23,012 nt of DNA from a bacterium (lineage in GTDB: Bacteria; UBP13; UBA5359), in contig JAQUEL010000024.1 in the NCBI GenBank assembly GCA_028685295.1, positions 1 through 23,012 of the forward strand, written 5' to 3'. Position 1 is the first letter of the stretch, and each line of letters opens with the position of its first letter. Of this stretch, positions 15,325 through 23,012 are shown piece by piece. The notes beneath the pieces were generated by a model. The model was not told where the DNA came from, ran no database searches, and saw only the letters and a program-made list of their open reading frames with translations. The position numbers and the translations under genes were made by a program.

Positions 15325-17328
15325 TTATCTTAAAATTTTGCGGGCTGCAGCCAGCACATTATCCACCGTAAAACCGAACTTCTCCATACAGGCCTTGCCG
15401 GGGGCAGAGACACCAAAACGATCCAGCGCTATTATCTCTCCCTCTGCTCCGACATAACGCTGCCAGCCATAGCTGACTCCGGCCTCAACAGCAACTCTCT
15501 TGGCTACGGCCGCCGGCAACACAGCCTCTTTATAAGCAGCATCCTGCTCTTCAAAGAGTTCCCAACAGGGCATAGAGACCACTCGAACGCTATGGCCATC
15601 AGCTATCAATTGCTCGGCCGCTGCCAGGCAGAGGCTAAGTTCAGAACCGGTACCTATCAGGATAATCTCCGGCGTGCCTGCGCTATCTCGCAGCACATAC
15701 GCACCTTTGGCTACACCTTCTATTGAGGAGCCGGGCAGATGCGGCAGGTTTTGTCTGGTCAGAGCCAACGCGGTAGGACGGTGGCGGTTCTCCACGGCTA
15801 CCTTATAGGCGCCGGAAGTCTCATTACCGTCGGCAGGACGTATAGCCAGCATATTGGGTATTATTCTCATCGAAGCCAATGTTTCTACCGGCTGATGCGT
15901 GGGGCCATCCTCGCCCACACCGATGGAATCATGCGTTAAAATATAGAGAACGCCGGCCTTGGAGATAGCCGAAACACGCATCGCCCCTCTCATGTAATCA
16001 GCAAAGACCATGAAGGTAGCACAATACGGAATAATTCCGCCGTGCAAAACCATGGCGTTGCATATAGCAGCCATGGCATGTTCCCGCACACCGAAATGGA
16101 GATTGCGATTCTCATAAGCACCTTTAGCAAAATCACTCGAGGATTTAAGCAGTGTTTTAGTAGAGGGGGCCAGATCAGCAGAACCTCCCATCAACTCCGG
16201 CAGGACTTCGGCCAAAGCATTCAATACTTTTCCGGATAAACTTCTGGTAGCTTCAGCTTTGTCGTCAGGAGTGAAGACGGGCAAAGCCTTCTCCCATCCT
16301 TCCGGTAAACGGCCGGACATGATGCGCTCAAACTCAGCAGCCTTTTCAGGATATTCAGCTTTATAATTATTGAAGAGTTCATTCCATTGTTTTTCATAAC
16401 CGGCACCTCTATCAATGGCCCGGCGGAAATAGTTCAGGACATCATCCGGTATATCAAAGGGTTCATGTTCCCAGCTCAGGCACTTACGAGTAGCCTGAAC
16501 CTCATCATTCCCCAGCGGCTCGCCGTGAGCAGTGCTGGTGCCGGCTTTATTGGGTGAACCATAACCGATAGTGGTACGTATCTTAATCATGGAAGGCTTA
16601 TCCGTAACAGCCTTGGCAGCTGCTATGGCACGGCCGATATCCTCTAGATCATTACCATCCTCAATGGTCTGAACATGCCAGCCGTATGCCTTGAAACGAA
16701 TGGCCACATCTTCAGTAAAAGCCAGATCTGTTGAACCTTCAATGGAAATATGATTATCATCATAGAAAGCAATCAGCTTGCCCAGCCCCAGATGCCCGGC
16801 CAATGAACAGGCTTCATGGGAGATGCCCTCCATATTACATCCGTCGCCCATAATTGCGTAGGTGTAATGATCTACAATATCGAATCCCGGACGGTTGAAG
16901 CGCGCTGCCAGATGAGCTTCGGCCATAGCCATGCCTACAGCATTGGCAATACCCTGCCCCAACGGGCCTGTAGTCACTTCCACACCGGCCGTGACGGTAT
17001 TCTCCGGATGCCCGGCAGCTTTGGAATCCAGCTGACGGAAAGTCTTGATATCGTCTAAAGTTATGCTCTCGTACCCGGTAAGATAAAGCAGAGCATACTG
17101 CAACATCGATCCATGGCCGGCAGACAGCACAAAACGATCGCGATTTGCCCAAGCGGGGTTGCGGGGATTGAACTTCATAAACTTATCCCAGAGGACGAAA
17201 GCCATGGGTGCTGTACCCATCGGCATACCCGGATGCCCGGCTTTGGCCTTCTCAATAGCATCAATCGAGAGAAAACGGATAGAATTGATACAACGCTCTT
17301 CCAAAGACTGCTTTACATCTATAGCCAT
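15325..17328 (-). CDS. tkt: Transketolase
   Basis: This full-length, 667-residue thiamine-diphosphate enzyme moves two-carbon ketol units between sugar phosphates in the non-oxidative pentose phosphate pathway. Visible motifs are AGHPGMPMG (30-38), [15 protein letters not shown] (69-83), the ThDP motif starting GDG (161-163) and reaching Asn192, and GVREHAMA (413-420) with the catalytic Glu416. GTG at 17337 is an in-frame alternative, but AGGAG 8 bases before the ATG at 17328 favours the latter. Its promoter lies 76 bases upstream. The Gfo/Idh gene follows at 16 bases. Leading an operon of sugar-type genes suggests a catabolic as well as a housekeeping role. Confidence 0.97.
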   Translation of the reverse strand: MAIDVKQSLEERCINSIRFLSIDAIEKAKAGHPGMPMGTAPMAFVLWDKFMKFNPRNPAWANRDRFVLSAGHGSMLQYALLYLTGYESITLDDIKTFRQLDSKAAGHPENTVTAGVEVTTGPLGQGIANAVGMAMAEAHLAARFNRPGFDIVDHYTYAIMGDGCNMEGISHEACSLAGHLGLGKLIAFYDDNHISIEGSTDLAFTEDVAIRFKAYGWHVQTIEDGNDLEDIGRAIAAAKAVTDKPSMIKIRTTIGYGSPNKAGTSTAHGEPLGNDEVQATRKCLSWEHEPFDIPDDVLNYFRRAIDRGAGYEKQWNELFNNYKAEYPEKAAEFERIMSGRLPEGWEKALPVFTPDDKAEATRSLSGKVLNALAEVLPELMGGSADLAPSTKTLLKSSSDFAKGAYENRNLHFGVREHAMAAICNAMVLHGGIIPYCATFMVFADYMRGAMRVSAISKAGVLYILTHDSIGVGEDGPTHQPVETLASMRIIPNMLAIRPADGNETSGAYKVAVENRHRPTALALTRQNLPHLPGSSIEGVAKGAYVLRDSAGTPEIILIGTGSELSLCLAAAEQLIADGHSVRVVSMPCWELFEEQDAAYKEAVLPAAVAKRVAVEAGVSYGWQRYVGAEGEIIALDRFGVSAPGKACMEKFGFTVDNVLAAARKILR

Positions 17329-17403
17329 AAATAACACTCCTGTTGTACAGCCTGGACCATCTACGTATCTGACGGCCGCAAATGCCTGAATATTTACCTT
17401 AAG

Positions 17404-17432
17404 ATTATAGCAAGCCTTGGGGACAGGAGCAA
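17404..17432 (-). promoter_or_regulatory. Sigma-A promoter of the transketolase operon
   Basis: On the minus strand, TTGCTC (17432-17427), a 17-base spacer and TATAAT (17409-17404) give a predicted start near 17397, about 70 bases before the tkt ATG. It lies just after the kinase stop codon. A small dyad GGATTA-ACGC-TAATCC (17433-17448) overlaps the end of the kinase gene. Confidence 0.75.
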
Positions 17433-17441
17433 GGATTAACG

Positions 17442-18713
17442 CTAATCCACAGAAATTGAAGGCAGCAACACAATGAAGGAGCTGCCACAGCCGCGGCCGG
17501 GGCTCTCTGCCCAGATACGCCCACCCTGTATGTCCACTAATATTCTGGCAATAGGAAGTCCCAGCCCTGTTCCTTCACGTATCCGCGTCAATATGGGCTC
17601 AGCCTGATAAAAACGATCAAAAATATGATTGATATCTTCTTCAGAAACGCCTATACCTGTATCGGCTATCTCTAGGCGAACCCATCCTTCTTGCTGTTTG
17701 ATATGAACAGTTACTCCTCCCCTGTCGGTAAATTTGCAAGCGTTATCCAGAAGGTTATCCATTACCGGTGTAAGCCGACGTAAATCACCGGAAACCTGCG
17801 GAATAAGGCCCTCAATTTGAAGCTTAAGATAAAGGCCTTTCCTGTTATAAGCACTCTGAAAAAATGCCACTCTCTTCTCCACAAGGCTGACTATATCAAT
17901 CATACCCGTATCCAGGCTTACCTGTCCGCTTTCCATCACTGAAAGATTGAGCAGCTCCTCTATGTGGCCCTGTAACCGCTCAACATGGCTATCCGTTACC
18001 CTCAGCGCTTCGGCCTGTTCTGCAGTCAATGGTCCCAGCCTGGAAGCAACCAGCAAATCCGTATAGCCGCTGATCATGGTCAAAGGATGCCGCAATTCAT
18101 GAGAAACTCTGGAAATGAAATCGGATTTCATTCTCTCAGCCTTTTTCAGCCGTGCGATACTCTTTTTGAGCGTCTCTTTCAACTTTATCTTTTCTGCTTT
18201 CTCTGCCTCCAAAGCCTCATTGATCCTGGCCAGCTCTTCCATCCTCTCTTTTATACATGTTTCTAATTCCTTATGAGATTTGAGCAAATGCTCTTCCCTT
18301 TGCTTACGTTCTGTGATATCACGGGCGACCGCCAGTATGGAACTGCCGTTATCCGTTTCCACTATGCAGGCATTTATATCCAGATATATGGTCGTTCCAT
18401 CTTTGCGCAGGGCCTTCTTCTCCATAGCTATATGCTTCTTATCCAGAAGCTCTGATAAATGCCACTCCGGAAGAATAGTATTGCGCAGCCTTTGCCGATC
18501 ATATCCGGCCCCTGGTAGCTCTTCCTTATTACGACACCGTAACCTGCAGGCTGCTTCATTTAAATACAGCACCGTTCCATCCATATCGATCAAAAAGATG
18601 GCATCCCGAGCCTCATTCAGAAACTTGAATTTTACATTATCATTAAAATATAACTTTTCATTAAGCGGTCGTACAGACGGAGATGGCATGTCTCTCCTCT
18701 CCTTGTCATTCAT
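17442..18713 (-). CDS. Soluble PAS-domain sensor histidine kinase (orphan)
   Basis: The 423-residue kinase has one PAS domain (about 32-140, ending in the DITERKQ motif). A long charged coiled coil (about 136-197) leads to HisKA with the H-box [12 protein letters not shown] (phospho-acceptor His205). HATPase_c follows, with N-box [13 protein letters not shown]1 DTGIGVS and G2 GTGLGLP. No transmembrane segment is present, so it should sense a cytoplasmic signal. No response regulator is adjacent. The frame opens at a TTG at 18779 without a ribosome site; the ATG at 18713 has GGAGG about 10 bases upstream and is preferred. The gene is divergent from the spore-protein gene. Orphan kinases of this shape often feed Spo0A in Clostridia, but that is only a possibility here. 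Confidence 0.92.
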   Translation of the reverse strand: MNDKERRDMPSPSVRPLNEKLYFNDNVKFKFLNEARDAIFLIDMDGTVLYLNEAACRLRCRNKEELPGAGYDRQRLRNTILPEWHLSELLDKKHIAMEKKALRKDGTTIYLDINACIVETDNGSSILAVARDITERKQREEHLLKSHKELETCIKERMEELARINEALEAEKAEKIKLKETLKKSIARLKKAERMKSDFISRVSHELRHPLTMISGYTDLLVASRLGPLTAEQAEALRVTDSHVERLQGHIEELLNLSVMESGQVSLDTGMIDIVSLVEKRVAFFQSAYNRKGLYLKLQIEGLIPQVSGDLRRLTPVMDNLLDNACKFTDRGGVTVHIKQQEGWVRLEIADTGIGVSEEDINHIFDRFYQAEPILTRIREGTGLGLPIARILVDIQGGRIWAESPGRGCGSSFIVLLPSISVD

Positions 18714-18847
18714 AAAATCATTGCCTCCATATGGAAATAGAAGCTCTGGAAAGTACCTATCTGTCAATTTTTTCAGCAAAAATTAATTATATTTTAAAAG
18801 ATCAGGCGATTATGCTTACTGAGGCAGGTTATATAAACGTAAACATT

Positions 18848-18876
18848 ATTATACCTTTGCAAACGCAATTATACAA
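18848..18876 (-). promoter_or_regulatory. Promoter candidate for the histidine kinase
   Basis: On the minus strand, TTGTAT (18876-18871), a 17-base spacer and TATAAT (18853-18848). The predicted start near 18841 leaves a leader of about 130 bases. The surrounding region (18780-18937) is strongly AT-rich and has other -10-like boxes, so the exact site is uncertain. Confidence 0.6.
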
Positions 18877-19003
18877 ATAAAATTCCAACAAATGTTTAAC
18901 AATTAATACGAAGGGAATACTCTATTAACGATTTATAATGATCGAATATCGGTATACACCTGAATTGCAGAAAAACAGTGCTTATTTAAAAGGAGGTGAT
19001 ACT

Positions 19004-19192
19004 ATGGCGGAGGGCATGTCGAGTAAGGAGGCCACCCTAAGGGAGCTAGAAGATGAAGCCCGCAAAGATCTAGGCATCACCAACATCGGCCCGAATATGA
19101 CTACGGAAGAGGCCGGCAAATTGGGTGGATATATGGTCAAGAAACTTATAGAGCGCGGCGAACGGGCCATGAGTGAAGAGAGCCATAAGTAA
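19004..19192 (+). CDS. Small acid-soluble spore protein, alpha/beta type (divergent)
   Basis: This 62-residue DNA-binding spore core protein has MTTEEAGKLGGYMVKKLIERGE at its C-terminal half, which matches the conserved GG-x-MVK(R/K)-(L/M)I block of alpha/beta SASPs. These proteins coat forespore DNA and protect it from UV and heat. The N-terminal half, DEARKDLGI (17-25), lies where the family normally carries the E-(F/I)-A-x-E site cut by the germination protease, and that site is poorly conserved. The ATG has a perfect AAGGAGGTGAT ribosome site; an upstream ATG in frame at 18938 has none. The family is expected to be read by sigma-G, but I see only a weak candidate (GAATA at 18944-18948 with no good -10). 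Confidence 0.87.
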   Translation: MAEGMSSKEATLRELEDEARKDLGITNIGPNMTTEEAGKLGGYMVKKLIERGERAMSEESHK

Positions 19193-19222
19193 AACGGCAG
19201 CAGCATTTGAATCTTCCATTTC

Positions 19223-19250
19223 CGGGCTCTGCCGACACCGGCAGGGCCCG
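19223..19250 (+). terminator. Strong GC-rich hairpin after the spore-protein gene
   Basis: CGGGCTCTGCCG (19223-19234) pairs with CGGCAGGGCCCG (19239-19250) around ACAC: 12 pairs, one of them T-G. It starts 30 bases after the spore-protein stop. No U-run follows, so it may act as a terminator only in part, or as an mRNA-stabilising 3' end. Confidence 0.55.
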
Positions 19251-19281
19251 CACCTCTGTCGCCTTAACTTTGCATCTGCGA

Positions 19282-19311
19282 TTGACAGAGAGCCTTGTCG
19301 CTAGTTAGAAT
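19282..19311 (+). promoter_or_regulatory. Sigma-A promoter of proA
   Basis: TTGACA (19282-19287), an 18-base spacer and TAGAAT (19306-19311). The predicted transcription start, about 7 bases after the -10, coincides with the proA ATG at 19318, so the mRNA could lack a leader. Confidence 0.65.
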
Positions 19312-19317
19312 GAGAAC

Positions 19318-20556
19318 ATGATTACACGGATGGCTCAGGATGCCCGCCTGGCGGGACGCATATTGGGAACTCTTTCAGGAAGGCAGCGCACTGAAGCATT
19401 ACTGACCATCTCCAAAGAGCTGGAAAAGACAAAAAATACTATAATGGCTGCCAATGAGCAGGATGTGGCCGAGGCTGCGGCTGCCGGTTTGGCCGGTCCG
19501 CTTCTACAGCGTCTAAAGCTTTCTGATAAAGCATTCCGTTACATGACAGACCGGCTGGCGGCAGTAGCCTCTCTGCCCGATCCTCTGGGCGTAATAACCA
19601 AGGGGCATACCGGGCCGTCCGGCCTGCGAGTACAAAGAATTAGTGTTCCTCTCGGTGTCATAGGTATCATCTATGAATCACGTCCCAACGTGACGGCGGA
19701 TGCAGCAGCCGTATGCATCAAAAGCGGCAATGCCGTCATCCTCAGAGGGGGCTCCGAAGCACTGCGTACCAACACTCTGCTGGCCGATATCATGGCCGGT
19801 GCGGCCAGCAAAGCCGGGCTGCCGGAGAAGGCTGTTCAGATAGTCGGAACAGCGGACCGGAAAGCAGTGGGCGAACTTCTGCAGCAGGAAAGGCTGATCG
19901 ACGTTATCATTCCCCGTGGCGGCAAATCCCTGATAGAACGGATATCGGCTGAGAGCCGCATTCCGATTATCAAACATTATGACGGCATCTGCCATCAATA
20001 TATAGCCTCCGATGCCGATATCGATATAGCTGTAGCCATAGTAGTCAATTCAAAATGCGAAAAGGTGGAAGTCTGCAATGCGCTCGAGACGCTGCTGGTA
20101 GATGACGGTGCCGCCCAGCGTGTTCTCCCGGCCGTGGCAACAGCTCTTAAAGCCCAGGGTGTGAAGCTGCGCGGCTGTCCCCATGCCCGGGCTGTAACCG
20201 ATATGGAGCCGGCCGATGAAGCTGACTGGACGACGGAATACCTGGCGTCCATACTCTCCATCAAAGTGGTGGACGGCGTAGATGCAGCCATAGAGCATAT
20301 CAACAGCTACGGCTCCGGCCATACCGACGGCATCATTACCACCTCTATCGGTCTGGCTGAAAAATTCGTCTCCGGAGTGGATTCCGCCTCAGTCCTGGTA
20401 AACGCCTCCACCCGCCTTTCCGGCGGCGGCGATTATGGGCTGGGGGCGGTAGTAGGCATCAGCACGGATAAACTGCATGCCCGCGGCCCGGTAGGCCCGG
20501 AGGAGCTGACCACTTACAAATGGATCGCTTACGGACAGGGGCATTTGAGAAGTTAG
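19318..20556 (+). CDS. proA: Gamma-glutamyl phosphate reductase (glutamate-5-semialdehyde dehydrogenase)
   Basis: The enzyme reduces gamma-glutamyl phosphate with NADPH to glutamate-5-semialdehyde, the second step of proline synthesis. The 412-residue protein is of normal length and has the aldehyde-dehydrogenase fold motifs of ProA: PLGVIGIIYESRPNVTADAA (111-130), ILRGGSEA (141-148), IPRGGKSLI (198-206) and VCNALETLLV (252-261) with catalytic Cys253. The start gives an N-terminus (MAQDARLA...) that aligns with known ProA. No Shine-Dalgarno sequence is visible and the promoter is unusually close. proB is not adjacent, although the two are often paired. It appears to be a single-gene transcript. 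Confidence 0.96.
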   Translation: MITRMAQDARLAGRILGTLSGRQRTEALLTISKELEKTKNTIMAANEQDVAEAAAAGLAGPLLQRLKLSDKAFRYMTDRLAAVASLPDPLGVITKGHTGPSGLRVQRISVPLGVIGIIYESRPNVTADAAAVCIKSGNAVILRGGSEALRTNTLLADIMAGAASKAGLPEKAVQIVGTADRKAVGELLQQERLIDVIIPRGGKSLIERISAESRIPIIKHYDGICHQYIASDADIDIAVAIVVNSKCEKVEVCNALETLLVDDGAAQRVLPAVATALKAQGVKLRGCPHARAVTDMEPADEADWTTEYLASILSIKVVDGVDAAIEHINSYGSGHTDGIITTSIGLAEKFVSGVDSASVLVNASTRLSGGGDYGLGAVVGISTDKLHARGPVGPEELTTYKWIAYGQGHLRS

Positions 20557-20589
20557 TCATCCCTTGTTACTTGATACCGCAAAGGCCTC

Positions 20590-20616
20590 TGTCAAGAATG
20601 TAGACCTGACCCCTAT
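20590..20616. repeat. Possible REP-like repeat remnant downstream of proA
   Basis: TGTCAAGAATGTAGACCTGA (20590-20609), continuing into CCCCTAT, resembles a dispersed intergenic sequence (reverse GGGGTCAGGTCTACA) that I recall from many bacterial genomes, often near IS200-like/REP-associated transposases. Only one copy lies in this window and no transposase is present. This is recollection, not a search result. Confidence 0.35.
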
Positions 20617-20627
20617 TCTCTATCAGC

Positions 20628-20975
20628 TTAGGGCAGGGTTGAATGCTTTACTACCTTGACTATCTCCGCCACAAACTTGCCGATAACAGGTATTACCTCC
20701 AGGTGGCTCAAGATATACACTAAAATGGCCAGCACCAGCGTGGCACCGATAACAGCTCCCAAACCGTTAGCTATACCGCTTAACAATCCCATCCAGATTA
20801 TATGTCTGTTGCTGAGAAGTGCACGGACGTACTGATCCAGCCGCAAACGGGCCAGAAGTTCCCTTAAGAGGCGTATCTCCTCAGAGAGAGCGACCAGCCG
20901 CATTTTCAGTTCCGGCGTTATTTCCGCTTCTCCGCCTTCAGATCGGCTTTGATAATCATCTGCATCTCCCGGCAC
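20628..20975 (-). CDS. Small membrane-associated protein, DUF5665-like
   Basis: The 115-residue protein has a polar, charged first half that includes a helical segment (about 20-50, ELKMRLVALSEEIRLLRELL). A glycine-rich hydrophobic stretch follows (GLLSGIANGLGAVIGATLVLAILVYIL in two parts, about 63-89), and it ends with VIPVIGKFVAEIVKVV. This pattern matches the DUF5665 family of Firmicutes as I remember it; the function is unknown. The frame opens with a TTG at 20981 that is only one base from the AAGGAG box, whereas the GTG at 20975 has 7-base spacing, so I start there. It follows the sigma factor gene on the same strand, after a terminator-like hairpin. Confidence 0.75.
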   Translation of the reverse strand: MPGDADDYQSRSEGGEAEITPELKMRLVALSEEIRLLRELLARLRLDQYVRALLSNRHIIWMGLLSGIANGLGAVIGATLVLAILVYILSHLEVIPVIGKFVAEIVKVVKHSTLP

Positions 20976-21032
20976 GCACAAGCTCCTTTTTCATAAACTG
21001 TACGCTCTCTTATACCCAGCCTGGATAAAGGG

Positions 21033-21055
21033 AAACGCCCCTTGAAGGGGCGTTT
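21033..21055 (-). terminator. Terminator of the dnaG-sigA operon
   Basis: AAACGCCCCT (21033-21042) pairs perfectly with AGGGGCGTTT (21046-21055) around a 3-base loop. It starts 26 bases after the sigA stop. The minus-strand tail is TTTCCCTTT, a poor U-tract, so some read-through into the DUF5665-like gene is possible. Confidence 0.75.
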
Positions 21056-21080
21056 ATATGCAGTCAACCAAACTACGGTT

Positions 21081-22190
21081 TTAATCCAGATAATCCCGCA
21101 GGCGCTTGCTACGGCTGGGATACTTGAGCTTGCGCAAGGCTTTGGCCTCTATCTGGCGGATACGCTCGCGGGTAACGCCGAAGACCTGTCCCACCTCTTC
21201 CAGCGTGCGGGTGCGCCCATCATCCAATCCGAAACGCAGCTTCAGCACCCTTTGCTCGCGTGGGGTCAGGGTCTCAAGCACCTCATCCAGTTGCTCGCGC
21301 AGCATAGTAAAGGAAGCGGCATCAGTGGGCGCCAAGGCATCCCGGTCTTCTATGAAATCGCCCAGGTGGGAATCCTCCTCTTCACCCACGGGCGTTTCAA
21401 GGGAGAGCGGCTCCTGCGAAATCTTGATGATCTCCGACACCTTCTCCGGCGGCATCTCCATACCACTGGCTATTTCCTCTATGGAGGGTTCCCGACCAAG
21501 CTCCTGCAGCAACTGACGAGAAATCTTTATCAGCTTGTTTATGGTTTCCACCATATGTACGGGAATACGGATAGTGCGCGCCTGATCAGCAATAGCACGA
21601 GTAATGGCCTGTCGTATCCACCAGGTAGCATAAGTGCTGAACTTATAGCCCTTTTTATAATCAAACTTCTCTACGGCCCGGATAAGTCCCATATTTCCTT
21701 CCTGGATAAGGTCCAAAAAGGAGAGCCCCCGGCCCACATATTTTTTGGCAATACTGACCACCAGACGAAGGTTGGCCTCAATAAGCTTACGCCTAGCATT
21801 GATATCACCCACCTCAATGCGCTGAGCCAGATCCACTTCTTCTTCAGGAGTTAAAAGCGGCACCTTGCCGATCTCTTTAAGATACATGCGTACAGGATCA
21901 TCAACCGGCACACCTTCGGGAACAGTAGGCAGTATCTCCGGAGGCTCTTTCTCTTCCTCTTCCTCTTCGACCGCATCCTCCGTAAAAGAAGGCTCTTCAT
22001 CCTCAGGAACAGGCTTTACAGCGTCAATGACCTTGATACCCATATCGGTAAACGTTTCCATGACATTCTCAATCTCTTCGGTATCCAGGTCCTCGCCTTC
22101 CAAAATGGCCTCACTTATCTCTTCATAAGTCAGCGAGCCTCGCTTTTTTCCCTTTTCTATTAACTTTTTAACTTTCTCTACGCGGCTCAT
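21081..22190 (-). CDS. sigA: Primary (vegetative) RNA polymerase sigma factor, RpoD/SigA
   Basis: This 369-residue group 1 sigma factor directs core RNA polymerase to -35/-10 promoters such as those listed here. Region 1.1 (about 1-55) is followed by a Glu-rich linker (62-85). Region 1.2 is [17 protein letters not shown] (98-114). Region 2 (about 134-207) includes [38 protein letters not shown] and the -10-reading [15 protein letters not shown]. Region 3 is about 210-290. Region 4 (about 300-369) contains [18 protein letters not shown] and the helix-turn-helix [18 protein letters not shown] that reads the -35. AAGGAGG lies 6 bases before the ATG. It follows dnaG by 33 bases, the standard macromolecular-synthesis operon order. 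Confidence 0.98.
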   Translation of the reverse strand: MSRVEKVKKLIEKGKKRGSLTYEEISEAILEGEDLDTEEIENVMETFTDMGIKVIDAVKPVPEDEEPSFTEDAVEEEEEEKEPPEILPTVPEGVPVDDPVRMYLKEIGKVPLLTPEEEVDLAQRIEVGDINARRKLIEANLRLVVSIAKKYVGRGLSFLDLIQEGNMGLIRAVEKFDYKKGYKFSTYATWWIRQAITRAIADQARTIRIPVHMVETINKLIKISRQLLQELGREPSIEEIASGMEMPPEKVSEIIKISQEPLSLETPVGEEEDSHLGDFIEDRDALAPTDAASFTMLREQLDEVLETLTPREQRVLKLRFGLDDGRTRTLEEVGQVFGVTRERIRQIEAKALRKLKYPSRSKRLRDYLD

Positions 22191-22223
22191 CTATTCCTCC
22201 TTACGGAATAAGAGGCCGGCCTA

Positions 22224-23012
22224 TCAACGGCCGTGTAAATAAGAGATCAATCTCCTGTATTCTTTATAACATTTGTCAGAAGCACTTATGGTTCCTTTCT
22301 CAAGGCCTTCTTTTATTTTAACTTCCAACTCCTGCAACCGCTTTTTTGCCGTGCGCTCCATCAGGCACTCCGCATAATCACGGATTGCCTGCTCTGTCAT
22401 ATTATCTTCCTGCATCTGTATATCCGTTAGTAATTCCTCTACTCGCGGCCCTCCTTCCAGGGCTAGCTGATGCAGATCATATTCACCGGATACATTGCCT
22501 CCCTCTGTGATCCTGGTAAAGACCCAGCGACAGGCATCATTTTCAAAATATTCAAGGCCGATCTCCTCCGGGCAAGCATTGAGAAAATCGCGATCTTCTA
22601 AAATAGCCCGGAGTAATCCTTTCTCAGCTATAAGATAACGACCTCCATCGCTACCGGCGGTTACCGTCCGAGCTATATATTCATTTCCGGATCGGCGTAC
22701 CCTATTCCGGCGAACCGCTTCCCTCAGTTCCCGATGGATCATCTGCTCCATTGTCAAAATCTGCGCCTGCCCGGCCTGTTCTCCAGCCAGCGCCGCCGCT
22801 AGGGAGGAGACAGCCCTGCTTCGCCGCGGTGCATCTCTAATTCCAGCCAGCACCGGCAGCATCTCTCGAAGAACCGCCGTCCCATCACCAGAATGACGGT
22901 TCAAAGACATAGATAGTTTATATTCAACTACATTGTGGGCACAGGCCATCTTTTCCCTGAAAGCCTTGGCCCCACCGCTTCTTATAAGATCGTCCGGATC
23001 CACTCCGCTGCC
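22224..23012 (-). CDS. dnaG: DNA primase, C-terminal part (cut by the window edge)
   Basis: The reading frame continues past position 23012; about 263 C-terminal residues are visible. The segment starting GSGVDPDDLIRSGGAKAFRE is the end of the TOPRIM/catalytic core motif of DnaG (known form DPDEFI...GAEAFR). The remainder, with LLRAILEDRDFLN and a basic C-terminal helical tail, is the helicase-binding region that contacts DnaB-type helicase. DnaG makes RNA primers for lagging-strand synthesis. Its position directly before the primary sigma factor gene supports the call. The N-terminal zinc finger and most of the polymerase domain are outside the window. Confidence 0.93.
   Translation of the reverse strand, partial: GSGVDPDDLIRSGGAKAFREKMACAHNVVEYKLSMSLNRHSGDGTAVLREMLPVLAGIRDAPRRSRAVSSLAAALAGEQAGQAQILTMEQMIHRELREAVRRNRVRRSGNEYIARTVTAGSDGGRYLIAEKGLLRAILEDRDFLNACPEEIGLEYFENDACRWVFTRITEGGNVSGEYDLHQLALEGGPRVEELLTDIQMQEDNMTEQAIRDYAECLMERTAKKRLQELEVKIKEGLEKGTISASDKCYKEYRRLISYLHGR

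Noticed and set aside
21042-21854. Plus-strand open frame of 270 codons antisense to sigA
   Set aside because: It mirrors the sigA coding strand; its composition and lack of family features mark it as a shadow of a highly conserved gene.

Overview
The window looks like chromosomal DNA from a spore-forming, probably anaerobic Firmicute of the Clostridia class. The evidence is an alpha/beta-type spore protein gene, strong AGGAGG-type ribosome binding sites, frequent TTG/GTG starts, a dnaG-sigA pair in the usual order, a small 4Fe-4S ferredoxin, a corrinoid adenosyltransferase and a radical SAM/SPASM enzyme. Base composition is close to 50% GC. I cannot name the genus. No phage, insertion sequence, CRISPR array or toxin-antitoxin module is visible.

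Layout, left to right. (1) 1-1701, minus: a PilB/GspE-type secretion/pilus ATPase. (2) 1702-2236: a non-coding region holding a near-perfect promoter, a possible four-codon leader ORF (M-V-R-V-stop) and a terminator-like hairpin. It precedes two overlapping ABC half-transporter genes (2237-5735) that make a heterodimeric exporter with one degenerate ATP site. (3) 5881-8376: a single-cluster ferredoxin (plus), then on the minus strand a corrinoid adenosyltransferase, a CAU-anticodon tRNA with its own promoter and terminator, and a radical SAM/SPASM protein. (4) 8563-11310, plus: a DAO-type flavoprotein fused to a Rieske domain (YhfW-like) and a TadE/TadG-like anchored protein with a structured leader. 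(5) 17328-11344, minus: five same-direction genes, namely transketolase, Gfo/Idh/MocA oxidoreductase, a divergent NagB-like protein, a serine esterase and a nitronate monooxygenase-like flavoprotein. The first gene has a good promoter, and a 17-bp palindrome precedes the NagB-like gene. (6) 17442-19192: a soluble PAS histidine kinase without a response regulator, divergent from the spore protein gene. (7) 19318-20556, plus: proA without proB, with a promoter placed so that its mRNA could be leaderless. (8) 20628-23012, minus: a small DUF5665-like membrane protein, the primary sigma factor and the C-terminal part of DNA primase.

Most of this is ordinary core and metabolic sequence. The most interesting part is 2060-2170. 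There, promoter, very short leader ORF and terminator-like hairpin are arranged as expected for ribosome-mediated transcription attenuation of a drug exporter, as known for bmrCD of Bacillus subtilis. The sugar-type cluster of section 5 is the second place worth attention. All functional statements rest on motif reading and remembered family knowledge; no database search was run.
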